A model generated the notes under the pieces. That model saw nothing but the letters and a program-made list of their open reading frames with translations, ran no database searches and was not told the DNA's origin. This document shows positions 39,781-48,705 of a stretch of DNA of 64,000 nucleotides, in pieces (within the stretch, counting starts at the first letter, position 1; each line of letters opens with the position of its first letter). This DNA is from Azoarcus sp. DN11 (GTDB lineage Bacteria > Pseudomonadota > Gammaproteobacteria > Burkholderiales > Rhodocyclaceae). A program made the position numbers and the translations under genes. The DNA is taken from assembly GCF_003628555.1 (NCBI RefSeq), contig NZ_CP021731.1, positions 744,001 to 808,000 on the forward strand. Direction: 5' to 3'.

Positions 39781-41838
39781 TTACTGGCCGTTGCCGTTGC
39801 CGTGGCCGGTCCAGGCCTTGGCGAGGCGCTGCTGCACGTCCTGCGGCGCGGGCTCGTAGCCGGCGGCGGTCATCGAGAACTCGCTCTCGCCGGCGCAGAT
39901 CGCCTTCAGGCGCGCCTCGAAGCCGTCCATTTCCGCCATTGGCAGCGTGGCGGTGAGCAGCGTGACGCCGCTCGCGGGGCTTTCGGTCGTCGTCAGGTGG
40001 CCGCGCCGGCCCGCGAACTCGGCGCTGACTTCGCCGAAGTTGCTGTCGGCGACCTTCACCGTGACGCTGACGAGCGGTTCCAGCACCACCGGCCGGGCGC
40101 CGAGCAGCGCCTCGAGCGTCGCATGGCGGCCCGCGGTGACGAAGGACACCTCGTTCGAGTCGACAGCGTGGGCCTTGCCGTCGGTCAGCACGACGCGCAC
40201 GTCCTGCACCGGGAAGCCGGCGAGCGCCCCCTCGGCCAGCGCCTGGCGCACGCCCTTTTCGACGGCCGGCAGGAAGTTGGTCGGGATCGCGCCGCCCTTG
40301 ACCTCGTTGCCGAGCTCGATGCCCGAGCCGCGCGGCAGCGATTCGACGCGCAGTGCGACTTCGCCGAACTGGCCGGCGCCGCCGCTCTGCTTCTTGTGCC
40401 GGTAGCGCGCTTCGGCTCCGCCGTTGATCGTCTCGCGGTAGGGGACCGAAGGCGTGGCGGTGTCGAACTGCAGGTTCCAGCGCGCGCGCAGTTGTTCGAG
40501 AATGATCTTCAGGTGCAGCTCGCCGAGGCCGCGCACGACGGTCTGGCGGGCCTGGTGATCGAAGCCGACTTCGAGGCAGGGATCCTCGTCGAGCAGGCGC
40601 GCGAGCGCTTCGGCGAGCTTTTGCTCGTCGCCGTGCTTCTGCGGGATCAGCGCAAGGCCGAACACCGGCTGCGGGTAGCTGGCGGGCGCGAGATGGAAGT
40701 TGTCCTCGTCGTGCGAGTCGTGCAGTACCGCGTTGGGGTGGATGTCGTCGACGCGGGCGACCGCGCAGATGTCGCCCGGCACGCCCAGCGGCGTCTCGAC
40801 CTGGTTCTTGCCCTGCAGGCGCAGCAGGTGCGAGACCTTGAAGGGTTTGCGGCTGTCGCCGATGTAGAGCTGGGTGTTGGGGCTGATGCGTCCCTGGTGG
40901 ATGCGAAAGAGGCCCAGCTTGCCGCGGTAGGGGTCGTTGGCGACCTGGAACACGTGTGCGATGACATGGCGGTCGGGATCGGTGGCGACCTCGACTGTCT
41001 GCGCGGCGGCCCCTTCGCCCTTGAGGAAGCGCGGCGGGTTGCCTTCGGTCGGATCGGGCATGAGGCGGCCGAGGATGTCGAGCAGTTCCTTCACCCCGGC
41101 GCCGGTGCGTGCGGAGACGAAGCACACCGGGATCAGGTGGCCTTCGCGCAGTGCCTGCTCGAAGGGGGCGTGGAGCTGCTCCGGGTCGAGCGATTCGCCC
41201 TGTTCGAGGTAGCTCGCCATCAGCGCTTCGTCGAGCTCGACCACCTGGTCGACGATGCTGTCGTGCGCGGCGGAGACCGACGAGAACGCCGGTTCGAGGT
41301 CCTTGCCGGGCGTGAAGAAGCAGTCGATGACCGAATCGCCGCTCGCGGACGGCAGGTTGATCGGCAGGCACTCGCGCCCGAAGGTGGCACACAGGTCGTC
41401 CAGCAGGGCCGCGAGCGAGGTTGGCGTGGCGGCGTCGATCTTCGACACGACGACGAGGCGGCACTTGTCGCGCGCGGCTTCCATCATGCGGCGCGTGACG
41501 CCCTCGATGCCGGCCGCGGCGCTCACCAGTACCGCGGCGGTCTCGACCGCAGGCAGCGCAGTCAGGGCGCGCCCGGCGAGGTCGGGGAGCCCCGGGGTGT
41601 CGAGGAGGTTGACCCAATGGCCGGCCCATTCGAGGTGCGCGAGCGACGTCGACAAGGAATGCCCCATCGCCTTTTCCTGGGGGTCGAAATCGCCGACGGT
41701 GTCGCCGCGCTCGATCGTGCCGGCGGCGCCGATGGTGCCCGAGGCGACGAGCAGGGCTTCGAGCAGGGTGGTCTTGCCACAGCCGGCGTGGCCCAGCAGG
41801 GCGAGGTTGCGGATGTCGTGAACCGAAGCGGGTGTCAT
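39781..41838 (-). CDS. Elongation factor G-like GTPase (EF-G2 group)
   Basis: A 685-aa translational GTPase from the ATG at 41838 (SD GAGGA); the ORF is open further but unconserved. Walker A GHAGCGKTTLLEALL, G3 LLDTPGLPDLAG and G4 SKID are present. The switch I/II region reads GDFDPQEKAMGHSLS where canonical EF-G has E(Q/R)ERGITI, marking the divergent EF-G-like group (Mycobacterium FusA2, Thermus EF-G-2) rather than the housekeeping factor. Domains II-V follow (e.g. GLGELHLKIILEQL). Function of this group is unclear; proposed as a ribosome-associated stress factor. Confidence 0.87.
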   Translation of the reverse strand: MTPASVHDIRNLALLGHAGCGKTTLLEALLVASGTIGAAGTIERGDTVGDFDPQEKAMGHSLSTSLAHLEWAGHWVNLLDTPGLPDLAGRALTALPAVETAAVLVSAAAGIEGVTRRMMEAARDKCRLVVVSKIDAATPTSLAALLDDLCATFGRECLPINLPSASGDSVIDCFFTPGKDLEPAFSSVSAAHDSIVDQVVELDEALMASYLEQGESLDPEQLHAPFEQALREGHLIPVCFVSARTGAGVKELLDILGRLMPDPTEGNPPRFLKGEGAAAQTVEVATDPDRHVIAHVFQVANDPYRGKLGLFRIHQGRISPNTQLYIGDSRKPFKVSHLLRLQGKNQVETPLGVPGDICAVARVDDIHPNAVLHDSHDEDNFHLAPASYPQPVFGLALIPQKHGDEQKLAEALARLLDEDPCLEVGFDHQARQTVVRGLGELHLKIILEQLRARWNLQFDTATPSVPYRETINGGAEARYRHKKQSGGAGQFGEVALRVESLPRGSGIELGNEVKGGAIPTNFLPAVEKGVRQALAEGALAGFPVQDVRVVLTDGKAHAVDSNEVSFVTAGRHATLEALLGARPVVLEPLVSVTVKVADSNFGEVSAEFAGRRGHLTTTESPASGVTLLTATLPMAEMDGFEARLKAICAGESEFSMTAAGYEPAPQDVQQRLAKAWTGHGNGNGQ

Positions 41839-41914
41839 GGACTGGTCCTCACGTGGCCTTTGACTCGCAGTTTCCCCCTGTCGCGACGGCTGTGCAACGG
41901 TTTCGCGCCTATGC

Positions 41915-43537
41915 TCATGCGCTGCGCAGGCCCAGCAGGCGCGTCGCCGCGATCGCCAGCAGCGGCAGTGCGAAGCCAAGCAGCAGGACCGCCATGAGGA
42001 GCTGGCCGAGCTCGGTGTAGTTCGCCGCCACCGTGACGGCGCCGCTCGTGGCGTCGCGCACTTCGCGGGTGATCGTGTAGATCTCGTTGAGGTACTGGGT
42101 GCCGAGTTGGGCGGCGGACAGGGCGAGGTTCGTGAACGAGGCCATCACCGCGAAGTAGGTTGCCTTGAGATGCGGGGGCGCGGAGTTCGCGATCCACGCG
42201 AGCATCGGCACCATCGACACCTGGCCGAGCGGCGATTCGAGCGCGGTGTTGGCGATGGCGATGAAGCGGGCGTCGACGAGTCCGCCCGTTGCCGCAGCGG
42301 TCCATTCGTGCAGGCCGTGGAACATGCCGAGGAGGGGCAGCGACAGCAGCGTGCCGGTGATGGTCAGGAAGGCCACGATCTGTGCGATCGACTTTTCCGC
42401 CATGAAGCGGCGGAAGATGAAGAGTCCGGCGAGCGTCAGCGCGCTGGTGATGAGGTCGAGCCGCGACAGGAAGCTCTGGTCGAAGCCGAGTTCGTCGATC
42501 ATCCACCAGCTCGCGCCCGCGCCCGGTCCGGGCATGGCGCGAAAGACGAAGATCACGATGATGGTGCCGAGCAGCGTGCGGCGGGCGTCGTCCGCCAGTT
42601 CGCGCACCAGGCGGAAGATCATCACGCCGATGATCACGAAGGACGCGCCGAAGATCAGCTCCTGGCCGTAGCCGAGGCCGGACAGGCCGACCGCGAGCGT
42701 GAGCGCGACGAAGGCCGCGCTGCCGCCGAGGATCCACCAGTTGGGGGTGGTCGCCTGCTCGGGGGCGTGCACGAGGCGGTCGATCGCCGCCGCGTCGTGC
42801 CCGAGCCGCGCGAGGCGCCGGGCTTCGCGGCGCTTGAGGATGCCGGAAAGAAGCACGCCGCTCACCGACAGCAGCGGGATCACCAGCGCGTATTCGTAGA
42901 TGCGCACGTAGATCGCGACCTTTTCCGCTTCCGGCAGGGCTTCGCTGCCGTCGAACATCGCGACGTTGGCGAGCGATACGAGCACGGTGCCGCCAATGAT
43001 CGCGACGCGGCCGAGCATCTGCATCGTCGTGTGCATCAGGCGCACGGTCTCCTCGGGGAACGGGGCGCCGTCGGCGTCGACGCGCGGCACGGCCTCGACG
43101 GTCATCGCGTCGGCGACGGCGTCCTGCATCACGTAGCCGACCGGCGCGAGCAGCGTGGACAGCACAAACCAGGACTCGGCCGACATCACCCGACGCATCG
43201 CGGCCGGGTCGCCGATCAGGCCGATCATGATCGCGAGGCTCGCGGCGATGAGGGCGGCGCCGAGATAGACGAGGCCGGCCTTGTGGCGCCACAGGAGATC
43301 CACGAGATGGCCGATGGGCATCTTGAGCGCCCACGGGATGCCGGCCCAGAAGCCCAGCGCGGCGAGGAAGGACGCCGACAGGCCGAGGTAGTCCTTGACG
43401 AAGAAGGTGCCGACGATGCCGGTGAGGCCGGAGACGCCCGCTGCGACATAGACCATCAGCGGCGGCAGGTACGAGAGGCGCATCTCGCGGCCGAGTTCGA
43501 GGATGGTGCGGTCGAACCAGCGAAGCAGGGCGGTCAT
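41915..43537 (-). CDS. BT1/folate-biopterin-type MFS transporter
   Basis: A 540-aa membrane protein with about twelve TM segments. The N-terminal part FFVKDYLGLSASFLAALGFW, then GIPWALKMPIGHLVDLLWRH, resembles the BT1 (folate-biopterin transporter) branch of the major facilitator superfamily, where this region reads xxPWxxKPxxGxxSD. Substrate is not predictable. It is on the same strand as lrgA-lrgB upstream (57-bp gap) and the EF-G-like gene downstream. Confidence 0.75.
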   Translation of the reverse strand: MTALLRWFDRTILELGREMRLSYLPPLMVYVAAGVSGLTGIVGTFFVKDYLGLSASFLAALGFWAGIPWALKMPIGHLVDLLWRHKAGLVYLGAALIAASLAIMIGLIGDPAAMRRVMSAESWFVLSTLLAPVGYVMQDAVADAMTVEAVPRVDADGAPFPEETVRLMHTTMQMLGRVAIIGGTVLVSLANVAMFDGSEALPEAEKVAIYVRIYEYALVIPLLSVSGVLLSGILKRREARRLARLGHDAAAIDRLVHAPEQATTPNWWILGGSAAFVALTLAVGLSGLGYGQELIFGASFVIIGVMIFRLVRELADDARRTLLGTIIVIFVFRAMPGPGAGASWWMIDELGFDQSFLSRLDLITSALTLAGLFIFRRFMAEKSIAQIVAFLTITGTLLSLPLLGMFHGLHEWTAAATGGLVDARFIAIANTALESPLGQVSMVPMLAWIANSAPPHLKATYFAVMASFTNLALSAAQLGTQYLNEIYTITREVRDATSGAVTVAANYTELGQLLMAVLLLGFALPLLAIAATRLLGLRSA

Positions 43538-43594
43538 CGGGGGCGGATTCCGTCGGGCTCGGTCAGGGGAAGGGAATGCAAAGGGGCAGGGCGA

Positions 43595-44326
43595 TCAGTG
43601 CAGGAGCGATTCCAGCCAGGGCAGGAGCCACGGCAGCATCAGCGCGGTCAGCAGACCGTTGAGGCCCATCGCCAGCGCGGCGAACGCGCCGGCCTGCTCG
43701 TTCACCTGGAAGGCGCGCGCCGTGCCGATGCCGTGCGACGCGAGGCCGACCGCGAAGCCGCGCACGGCGTAGTCGTCGATGCGCAGGATGCCGTAGATGT
43801 AGCGGGCGCAGACGGCGCCGAGGATGCCGGTGCTCATCACCAGCACCGCGGTCAGCGAGGGCAGGCCGCCGAGGCGCTCGGCGACGCCCATCGCGATCGG
43901 CATCGTGACGCTCTTGGGCGCCAGGGACATCACCGATTCGCGGCTCGCGCCGAGCAGCGCCGCGATGCCGACGGCCGACAGGGCAGCGGTGAGCGAACCC
44001 GCGGCCAGGCTCACGAGCAGCGGCAGCAGCATGCCCTTGAGGCGCTCCCATTGCGCGTAGAGCGGGATGGCCAGTGCGACGGTCGCCGGGCCGAGGAGGA
44101 AGTGCACGAACTGCGCGCCGTCGAAGTAGGTCTGGTAGGGCGTGCCGGTGAGCGTCAGCACGAGCACGAGGACGGTCACGGCGATCATCACCGGGTTGAG
44201 CAGCGGGTGGTGGTTCGCGCGCCGGTACACCCAGAAGGCACCCTGGTAGGCGAGCAGCGTGAGGGTCAGGCCGAGCAGCGGGGTCGTCGACAGGTAGACC
44301 CAGATTTCGCCGAGCGCGGGTCTCAT
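43595..44326 (-). CDS. lrgB: LrgB/CidB-family membrane protein
   Basis: A 243-aa protein with about seven TM helices and the LrgB core: LLGPATVALAIPLYAQWERL, then SVTMPIAMGVAERLGGLPSL and GLASHGIGTARAFQVNEQAG. LrgAB relatives affect murein hydrolase activity in Staphylococcus, and plant/bacterial homologues transport glycolate/glycerate or pyruvate. The start overlaps the lrgA stop (ATGA at 44323-44326). Given the glyoxylate-centred genes nearby, a glycolate/2-oxoacid transport role is a possibility only. Confidence 0.9.
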   Translation of the reverse strand: MRPALGEIWVYLSTTPLLGLTLTLLAYQGAFWVYRRANHHPLLNPVMIAVTVLVLVLTLTGTPYQTYFDGAQFVHFLLGPATVALAIPLYAQWERLKGMLLPLLVSLAAGSLTAALSAVGIAALLGASRESVMSLAPKSVTMPIAMGVAERLGGLPSLTAVLVMSTGILGAVCARYIYGILRIDDYAVRGFAVGLASHGIGTARAFQVNEQAGAFAALAMGLNGLLTALMLPWLLPWLESLLH

Positions 44327-44682
44327 GGCCGGTCGTCGCGGCGTCTGGCGCGGCGGGACAGCGCCTGGAGGAGAAGGGCGGACACGGCGATCGACAGCAG
44401 CGTGCTCGCGACCAGCGCGACCGTGAGCGGCAGCCATTCGTCAGCGAGGCGGTGGAAGTGGAGCATCACGCCGGTGCCGGCCGGGACGAACAGCAGCGAG
44501 AAGTGCTGCAGGATGCCGGTCGCGGTGCCGCGCAACTCCTCGTTCGGGCCGCCGCGCAGCACCAGGGCGATGAACAGGAGGCCCATGCCGATGACCGGGC
44601 CGGGAATCGGGAGCCCCAGCCCGCGGACGAGCGCTTCGCCGACGAGTTGGAACACGAGAAGGAGGGTGAGTCCGCCGATCAT
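44323..44682 (-). CDS. lrgA: LrgA/CidA-family holin-like protein
   Basis: A 119-aa protein with four TM helices, family core LPIPGPVIGMGLLFIALVLR and LFVPAGTGVMLHF. It is the usual small partner encoded before lrgB, coupled by ATGA. No regulator gene (LysR/LytR) is adjacent. Confidence 0.9.
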   Translation of the reverse strand: MIGGLTLLLVFQLVGEALVRGLGLPIPGPVIGMGLLFIALVLRGGPNEELRGTATGILQHFSLLFVPAGTGVMLHFHRLADEWLPLTVALVASTLLSIAVSALLLQALSRRARRRDDRP

Positions 44683-45029
44683 CGGATTGCAGGGCGTCTG
44701 TCGAGCGAAGTCGTGGTTGTCATTCTAGTGTCTGATCCCGGCATGAGGGGGCATTCGGTGCGTCCGGGCGTGGGTATGCCGTGTCCGAATGATGATGGGT
44801 GATTTGGCCCCATTTTGGGCAGGCGTGGCACCTGTCATGCGAAATATTGCATCGTGATGTGAAAGAATTCTGTTTCAATGATGAACAAGGTGCCCAACGT
44901 GGCGCCACGAATGGAAATGCGCCGTGTAGAGGGAATTGCTGGACGGTTCCCCCACGTGGGTGCCGTCGATTCGCACTGCACAAACAATGGCGATGCAATA
45001 TTGCAGTCCGGAGATCGAACGGGGTGGCG
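44683..45029 (+). promoter_or_regulatory. lrgA / TonB-receptor divergent regulatory region
   Basis: 347 bp with no convincing gene; an in-frame extension of the receptor ORF to 44799 is not conserved. It is locally AT-richer (about 44830-44900). It contains a perfect palindrome TGCAATATTGCA (44994-45005) 24 bp before the receptor ATG and a related ATGCGAAATATTGCAT at 44837-44852. No cobalamin-riboswitch box was seen. Confidence 0.5.
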
Positions 45030-47111
45030 ATGGGGGTAAGAAACGCTTCGGTGGCCTTGATGGCCGTGCTCGCGGGCCCGGTCCTGGCAGCGGATGAAAT
45101 CGGCCCGCTTGCGCGGGTGACCGAAGACCCTTTCTTCAACGAGTTGCCCGTCGTGCTTTCGGTGTCGCGCCTCGCGCAGCCCTTGCGCGACGCGCCGGGC
45201 TCGGTCACCGTCATCGATGCCGACACGATACGCACCTCGGGTGCGCGGGACCTCGCGGATCTGCTGCGTCTGGTGCCCGGCTTTCTCGTGGCGCACTCCG
45301 AGATGGGCGCTCCCAGCGCGGTCTACCACGGCATGACCGACAGGAACACGCGCGGCCTGCAGGTCCTGATCGACGGGCGCTCGCAGTACAGCCCGCTGTT
45401 CTTCGGCGGCATCGCGTGGAACCTGATCGACGTCTCCCTGGACGAGATCGAGCGCATCGAGGTGATCCGGGGGTCCAATTCCGCCGCCTACGGGTCGAAC
45501 GCCTTTCTCGGCGTCGTGAACGTCGTGACGCGGGCTGCGGCGGACACCCGGGGAGTCCGCGTGCGCGTCGGGCAAGGCAACGACGGTATCGCGGACCGGC
45601 ACGCGCGTGCCGGCATGCGTATCGGCGACGCGGCGGTGCGTGTGAGCGCCGAGAGTACCCGCGACGACGGCGTGAAGGATTTCGACGACCGTCGCGAGAA
45701 CCGGCGGGTGAATCTGCGCGCGGACGTTCCCCTGGGGGGCGCCGACGATTTGCAGGTGCAGGCCGGCAACGTGGAGATGACGTTGCGCACGGGTGTCGTC
45801 GGTGCCCTCACGAATCCGCCCCGCGAGCAGAGGGCGGTGAAGGAATTCCTCTCCTTCGGCTGGACGCGCAACCTGTCCGACGGCGGCTCCCTGTCCGCGC
45901 GCTACACGCGTTCGAACGAGGTGTTCGACGACGCCTTCCTGGCGCGCGAGAAACGCTTGAGCCTGTTTATCGATTACCACACGAGCACGACGCGCGACGA
46001 ACTGGAACTCCAGCACACGATGGTGCCCACACCCGAGACCCGGCTCGTGTGGGGCGTGGGCGCGCGCCATGACGCCGTCCGCGGCCAGCAATTCTACGGG
46101 CGCGGCGGCGACGCCGTGCGGCAGCGCGTGAATCGCCTGTTCGGCAATTTCGAGTGGCGGCCGTCGGAAGCGTGGACGACCAACCTGGGTCTGACCTGGG
46201 AGGACGATTCGCTCTCGGATACCTCGCTCGCCCCACGCCTGGCGGTGAATTATCACCTGTCGCCGCGCCAGACGCTGCGTACCGGTCTTTCGCGCGCGCA
46301 TCGCATTCCCTCGCTCACCGAGGCGAGGTCGCGCGAGATCTACGGTGCGCTGAACGTCGGGCGGCCGTTCGGTGTGATACCGCTGGAGATCGAGCGCATG
46401 GCGAGCGGCGACGTCAAACAGGAACGCATCGACGTCGCCGAGATCGGCTATCTCGGGGATTTCCGCGAGCAGGGGCTGTTCGTGGATGTCCGCGGGTTCC
46501 TGGAGAAGGTGGATGATCGCATCGTGTCGGTGCCCCGGCCCCTGGTGCCGCCGCGGTGCGAAGTGTTGAGTCTTCGCAAGAAGCGGCCCGAATGCGGGAC
46601 TTATACCGATTTCATCAACGGCCAGGATCTCGACATCCGTGGCGTCGAATACGTGCTGCGCTGGCGTCCGCGGCAGGGCAGCGAGATCACGCTCAACCAG
46701 ACCTTCACCCACATCGATTCGCATGCGAGCGCGCAGCTGTTCGCGTTGAATGCACAGACTGCGCGCAACGACGAGCGTCACATGGACCACTCGGCGCCGA
46801 CCAGGGCGACGGTGCTGCGCTGGACGCAGGACTTGCCCGGTGGGGCGGAGATGTCGATCGCGCACTTCCGCTACGGGCGGTTCCAGTGGACGGCGGGCAC
46901 CTCGGTCGACCCCTTCGATCGGACGGACGTCCGCCTCGCCTACCCGTTCCGGGTCGGCCCGACGCGTGGCGAGGTGGCCCTGACCGGGCAGGGCATCGAG
47001 GGCAAGCGCGCGGAGTTCAGACGGCGCGGCGCGGATCGCCGCGACACGGATTTCGCGCCGCCGCAGTTTCTCGATCCGCGCTACTGGGCCAGCCTGACGC
47101 TGGAGTTCTGA
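45030..47111 (+). CDS. TonB-dependent outer-membrane receptor
   Basis: A 693-aa receptor from the ATG at 45030; signal peptide MGVRNASVALMAVLAGPVLA. The plug domain (~residues 35-150) contains LSVSRLAQPLRDAPGSVTVI, RDLADLLRLVPGF, LQVLIDGRSQYSPLF and EIERIEVIRGSNSAAYGSNA; the beta-barrel follows and ends YWASLTLEF with C-terminal Phe for BAM recognition. It resembles the BtuB/colicin-receptor group more than siderophore receptors, but the ligand is unknown. No TonB, ExbBD or ABC partner is adjacent. Confidence 0.88.
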   Translation: MGVRNASVALMAVLAGPVLAADEIGPLARVTEDPFFNELPVVLSVSRLAQPLRDAPGSVTVIDADTIRTSGARDLADLLRLVPGFLVAHSEMGAPSAVYHGMTDRNTRGLQVLIDGRSQYSPLFFGGIAWNLIDVSLDEIERIEVIRGSNSAAYGSNAFLGVVNVVTRAAADTRGVRVRVGQGNDGIADRHARAGMRIGDAAVRVSAESTRDDGVKDFDDRRENRRVNLRADVPLGGADDLQVQAGNVEMTLRTGVVGALTNPPREQRAVKEFLSFGWTRNLSDGGSLSARYTRSNEVFDDAFLAREKRLSLFIDYHTSTTRDELELQHTMVPTPETRLVWGVGARHDAVRGQQFYGRGGDAVRQRVNRLFGNFEWRPSEAWTTNLGLTWEDDSLSDTSLAPRLAVNYHLSPRQTLRTGLSRAHRIPSLTEARSREIYGALNVGRPFGVIPLEIERMASGDVKQERIDVAEIGYLGDFREQGLFVDVRGFLEKVDDRIVSVPRPLVPPRCEVLSLRKKRPECGTYTDFINGQDLDIRGVEYVLRWRPRQGSEITLNQTFTHIDSHASAQLFALNAQTARNDERHMDHSAPTRATVLRWTQDLPGGAEMSIAHFRYGRFQWTAGTSVDPFDRTDVRLAYPFRVGPTRGEVALTGQGIEGKRAEFRRRGADRRDTDFAPPQFLDPRYWASLTLEF

Positions 47112-47127
47112 CGCGCCGTCCGCCGGT

Positions 47128-48066
47128 TCACGCGAGCAGTGCGTGACCGACGGTGCGCGCGAGGATGCCCACGCCCGCGCCGACCGCAGCCGGCTTCCAG
47201 ACGCCGGCGACGCGTTTGCCCGCGGAGATGAGCACGGCGACCCCCGGAACGTCCAGCGGGTGGATGAGGAAGCCGGCGCTGCGGTTCAGCATCGCGACGC
47301 TGGCGGTACCGTCCCGCAGCATGTCGTCCATCACGCCCATCATCGCCGTGCCGCCGCCGATGTACTTGGTCAGGGTCGGCAGGATCAGCGCCGGGTCGAT
47401 CGATATCGCGGCGAGCACCGGCGCGAGCGCGCGGGTGAGAAGGTCCACAGCGCCGCTCGAACGCAGCGCCATCACCGCGACGAGTGCGAGCACGAGCATG
47501 GGAATCGCGCCGACGGCGATCTTGAAGGCCTCCGCGCCGGCGCGGTTGATGACGTCGAGCACGCCCTTGGCGTCTTCGGCGACATGGTGGTGCAGGGTTT
47601 CGTCCACCGGGCCTTCGCTGGCCGACAGCCTGCGGCCGAAGCCGTGGTAGGTGACGGCTGCGGCAACCAGGCCGCCGACGACCGACAGCGCGAGCGTGAG
47701 GCCGAAATCGAGCCCCATCGCGATCATCGGAAAGGCCGCGTTGGCCTGCGACATCGCCATCACCATCGCCAGCGTTGCCGCCAGATGGCGGTCCGAGGCG
47801 CCGCGGCTCTCCATCATCGTGAGCGTCGCGATCGGAGCGGCGAAACTGACGAAATTAATCTGCAGGGCGGCAAAAACGCCCAGGCCGGTGAGCCCGGCAG
47901 GGCGCAGCAGCGGGGCCAGCGCATGCACGAAGCGGTCGAGCACGCCCTTCGCTTCGAGCAGGCGCATCAGCGACAGCATCACGACCATCACCGGCAGCAG
48001 GACGAACAGGGCGAGTTCGACGGCGGAACGGCCCGCGCGCAGGATGATGTCGGTGATGATGTCCAT
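47128..48066 (-). CDS. Nucleoside-recognition (Gate) domain membrane protein
   Basis: A 312-aa protein of about eight TM helices in two Gate-domain halves: ALFVLLPVMVVMLSLMRLLE, then NFVSFAAPIATLTMM in the first and GAIPMLVLALVAVMAL, then LPTLTKYIGGGTAMMGV in the second. Relatives include the spore-maturation proteins SpmA/SpmB and nucleoside transporters. Substrate unknown. It is convergent with the TonB-dependent receptor (16 bp apart). Confidence 0.8.
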   Translation of the reverse strand: MDIITDIILRAGRSAVELALFVLLPVMVVMLSLMRLLEAKGVLDRFVHALAPLLRPAGLTGLGVFAALQINFVSFAAPIATLTMMESRGASDRHLAATLAMVMAMSQANAAFPMIAMGLDFGLTLALSVVGGLVAAAVTYHGFGRRLSASEGPVDETLHHHVAEDAKGVLDVINRAGAEAFKIAVGAIPMLVLALVAVMALRSSGAVDLLTRALAPVLAAISIDPALILPTLTKYIGGGTAMMGVMDDMLRDGTASVAMLNRSAGFLIHPLDVPGVAVLISAGKRVAGVWKPAAVGAGVGILARTVGHALLA

Positions 48067-48198
48067 GCAGGGAACCCGAAATTGTGCAGTGCGGCGAATG
48101 ATACCCGAGCATACAGGTCGGATGCCGCTATTGCCTTGGCGCCGCGTCGGGGCCTATCGTTCGCTTTCCAACAATTCGAAAGGACGAGGAGAAACGGC

Positions 48199-48624
48199 AT
48201 GGCGATGGAGGAGACGGCGCGCGGCACGGCGCATGAATGGCAGCGGGATCACATGGGGCACATCAACGTGCGTGCCTACATGGAATTTTTCGATGCGGCC
48301 TGCTGGCAGTTTTACGGGATGCTCGGACTGAGTCCGTCGCGGCTGCGCAGCGGCGAATTCAAGCTGGCCGCGGTGCAGCAGAACATCACATACAAGAAGG
48401 AGCTCTACCCTGGCGACACCATCGTCGTGCGTACCGGGGTTGTCGAGATGCGCGAGAAGGTGCTGCGCTTCCGCCACGAACTCGCGAACACGGAGACCGG
48501 CGAAGTGTGCGCGATTTGCGAGTTTACCGTGGTGTGCCTGAACCCCGAAACACGCCGTTCGCAGCCGTTCCCGGATGCGGTGGTCGAACGCGCCCAAGGG
48601 CTGCTGCTGCCGCTCGTGACCTGA
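48199..48624 (+). CDS. Acyl-CoA thioesterase, 4HBT hotdog family
   Basis: A 141-aa hotdog-fold protein. The start at 48199 has GAGGAG 8 nt upstream; ATG 48205 is an alternative. The family motif RDHMGHINVRAYMEFFDAAC lies near residues 16-35, matching the D/N-x-x-GHxNxxxY active-site helix of 4-hydroxybenzoyl-CoA-thioesterase-like enzymes. Then YKKELYPGDTIVVRTGV and RHELANTETGEVCA complete the fold. Substrate chain length is not predictable. Confidence 0.87.
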   Translation: MAMEETARGTAHEWQRDHMGHINVRAYMEFFDAACWQFYGMLGLSPSRLRSGEFKLAAVQQNITYKKELYPGDTIVVRTGVVEMREKVLRFRHELANTETGEVCAICEFTVVCLNPETRRSQPFPDAVVERAQGLLLPLVT

Positions 48625-48631
48625 GCGGGCG

Positions 48632-48664
48632 AAAACGAAAACGGCACCGCGTTCGCGGTGCCGT
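48632..48664 (-). terminator. Terminator of the glcB operon
   Basis: Perfect stem ACGGCACCGCG/CGCGGTGCCGT type (48641-48664) with a 2-3 nt loop; on the minus strand TTTTCGTTTT follows. It may also serve the convergent thioesterase gene. Confidence 0.75.
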
Positions 48665-48705
48665 CGATGGCGTCAGCAGGCCGCCGGCGCGGCCCGCAGC
48701 ACGAC

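Noticed and set aside
44799..45029. N-terminal extension of the TonB-dependent receptor
   Set aside because: The signal peptide begins at the ATG at 45030; upstream residues are unlike an outer-membrane leader and contain the palindrome region.
44683..45029. Cobalamin riboswitch before the TonB-dependent receptor
   Set aside because: The receptor resembles BtuB types, but I found no B12-box-like conserved core in the leader.
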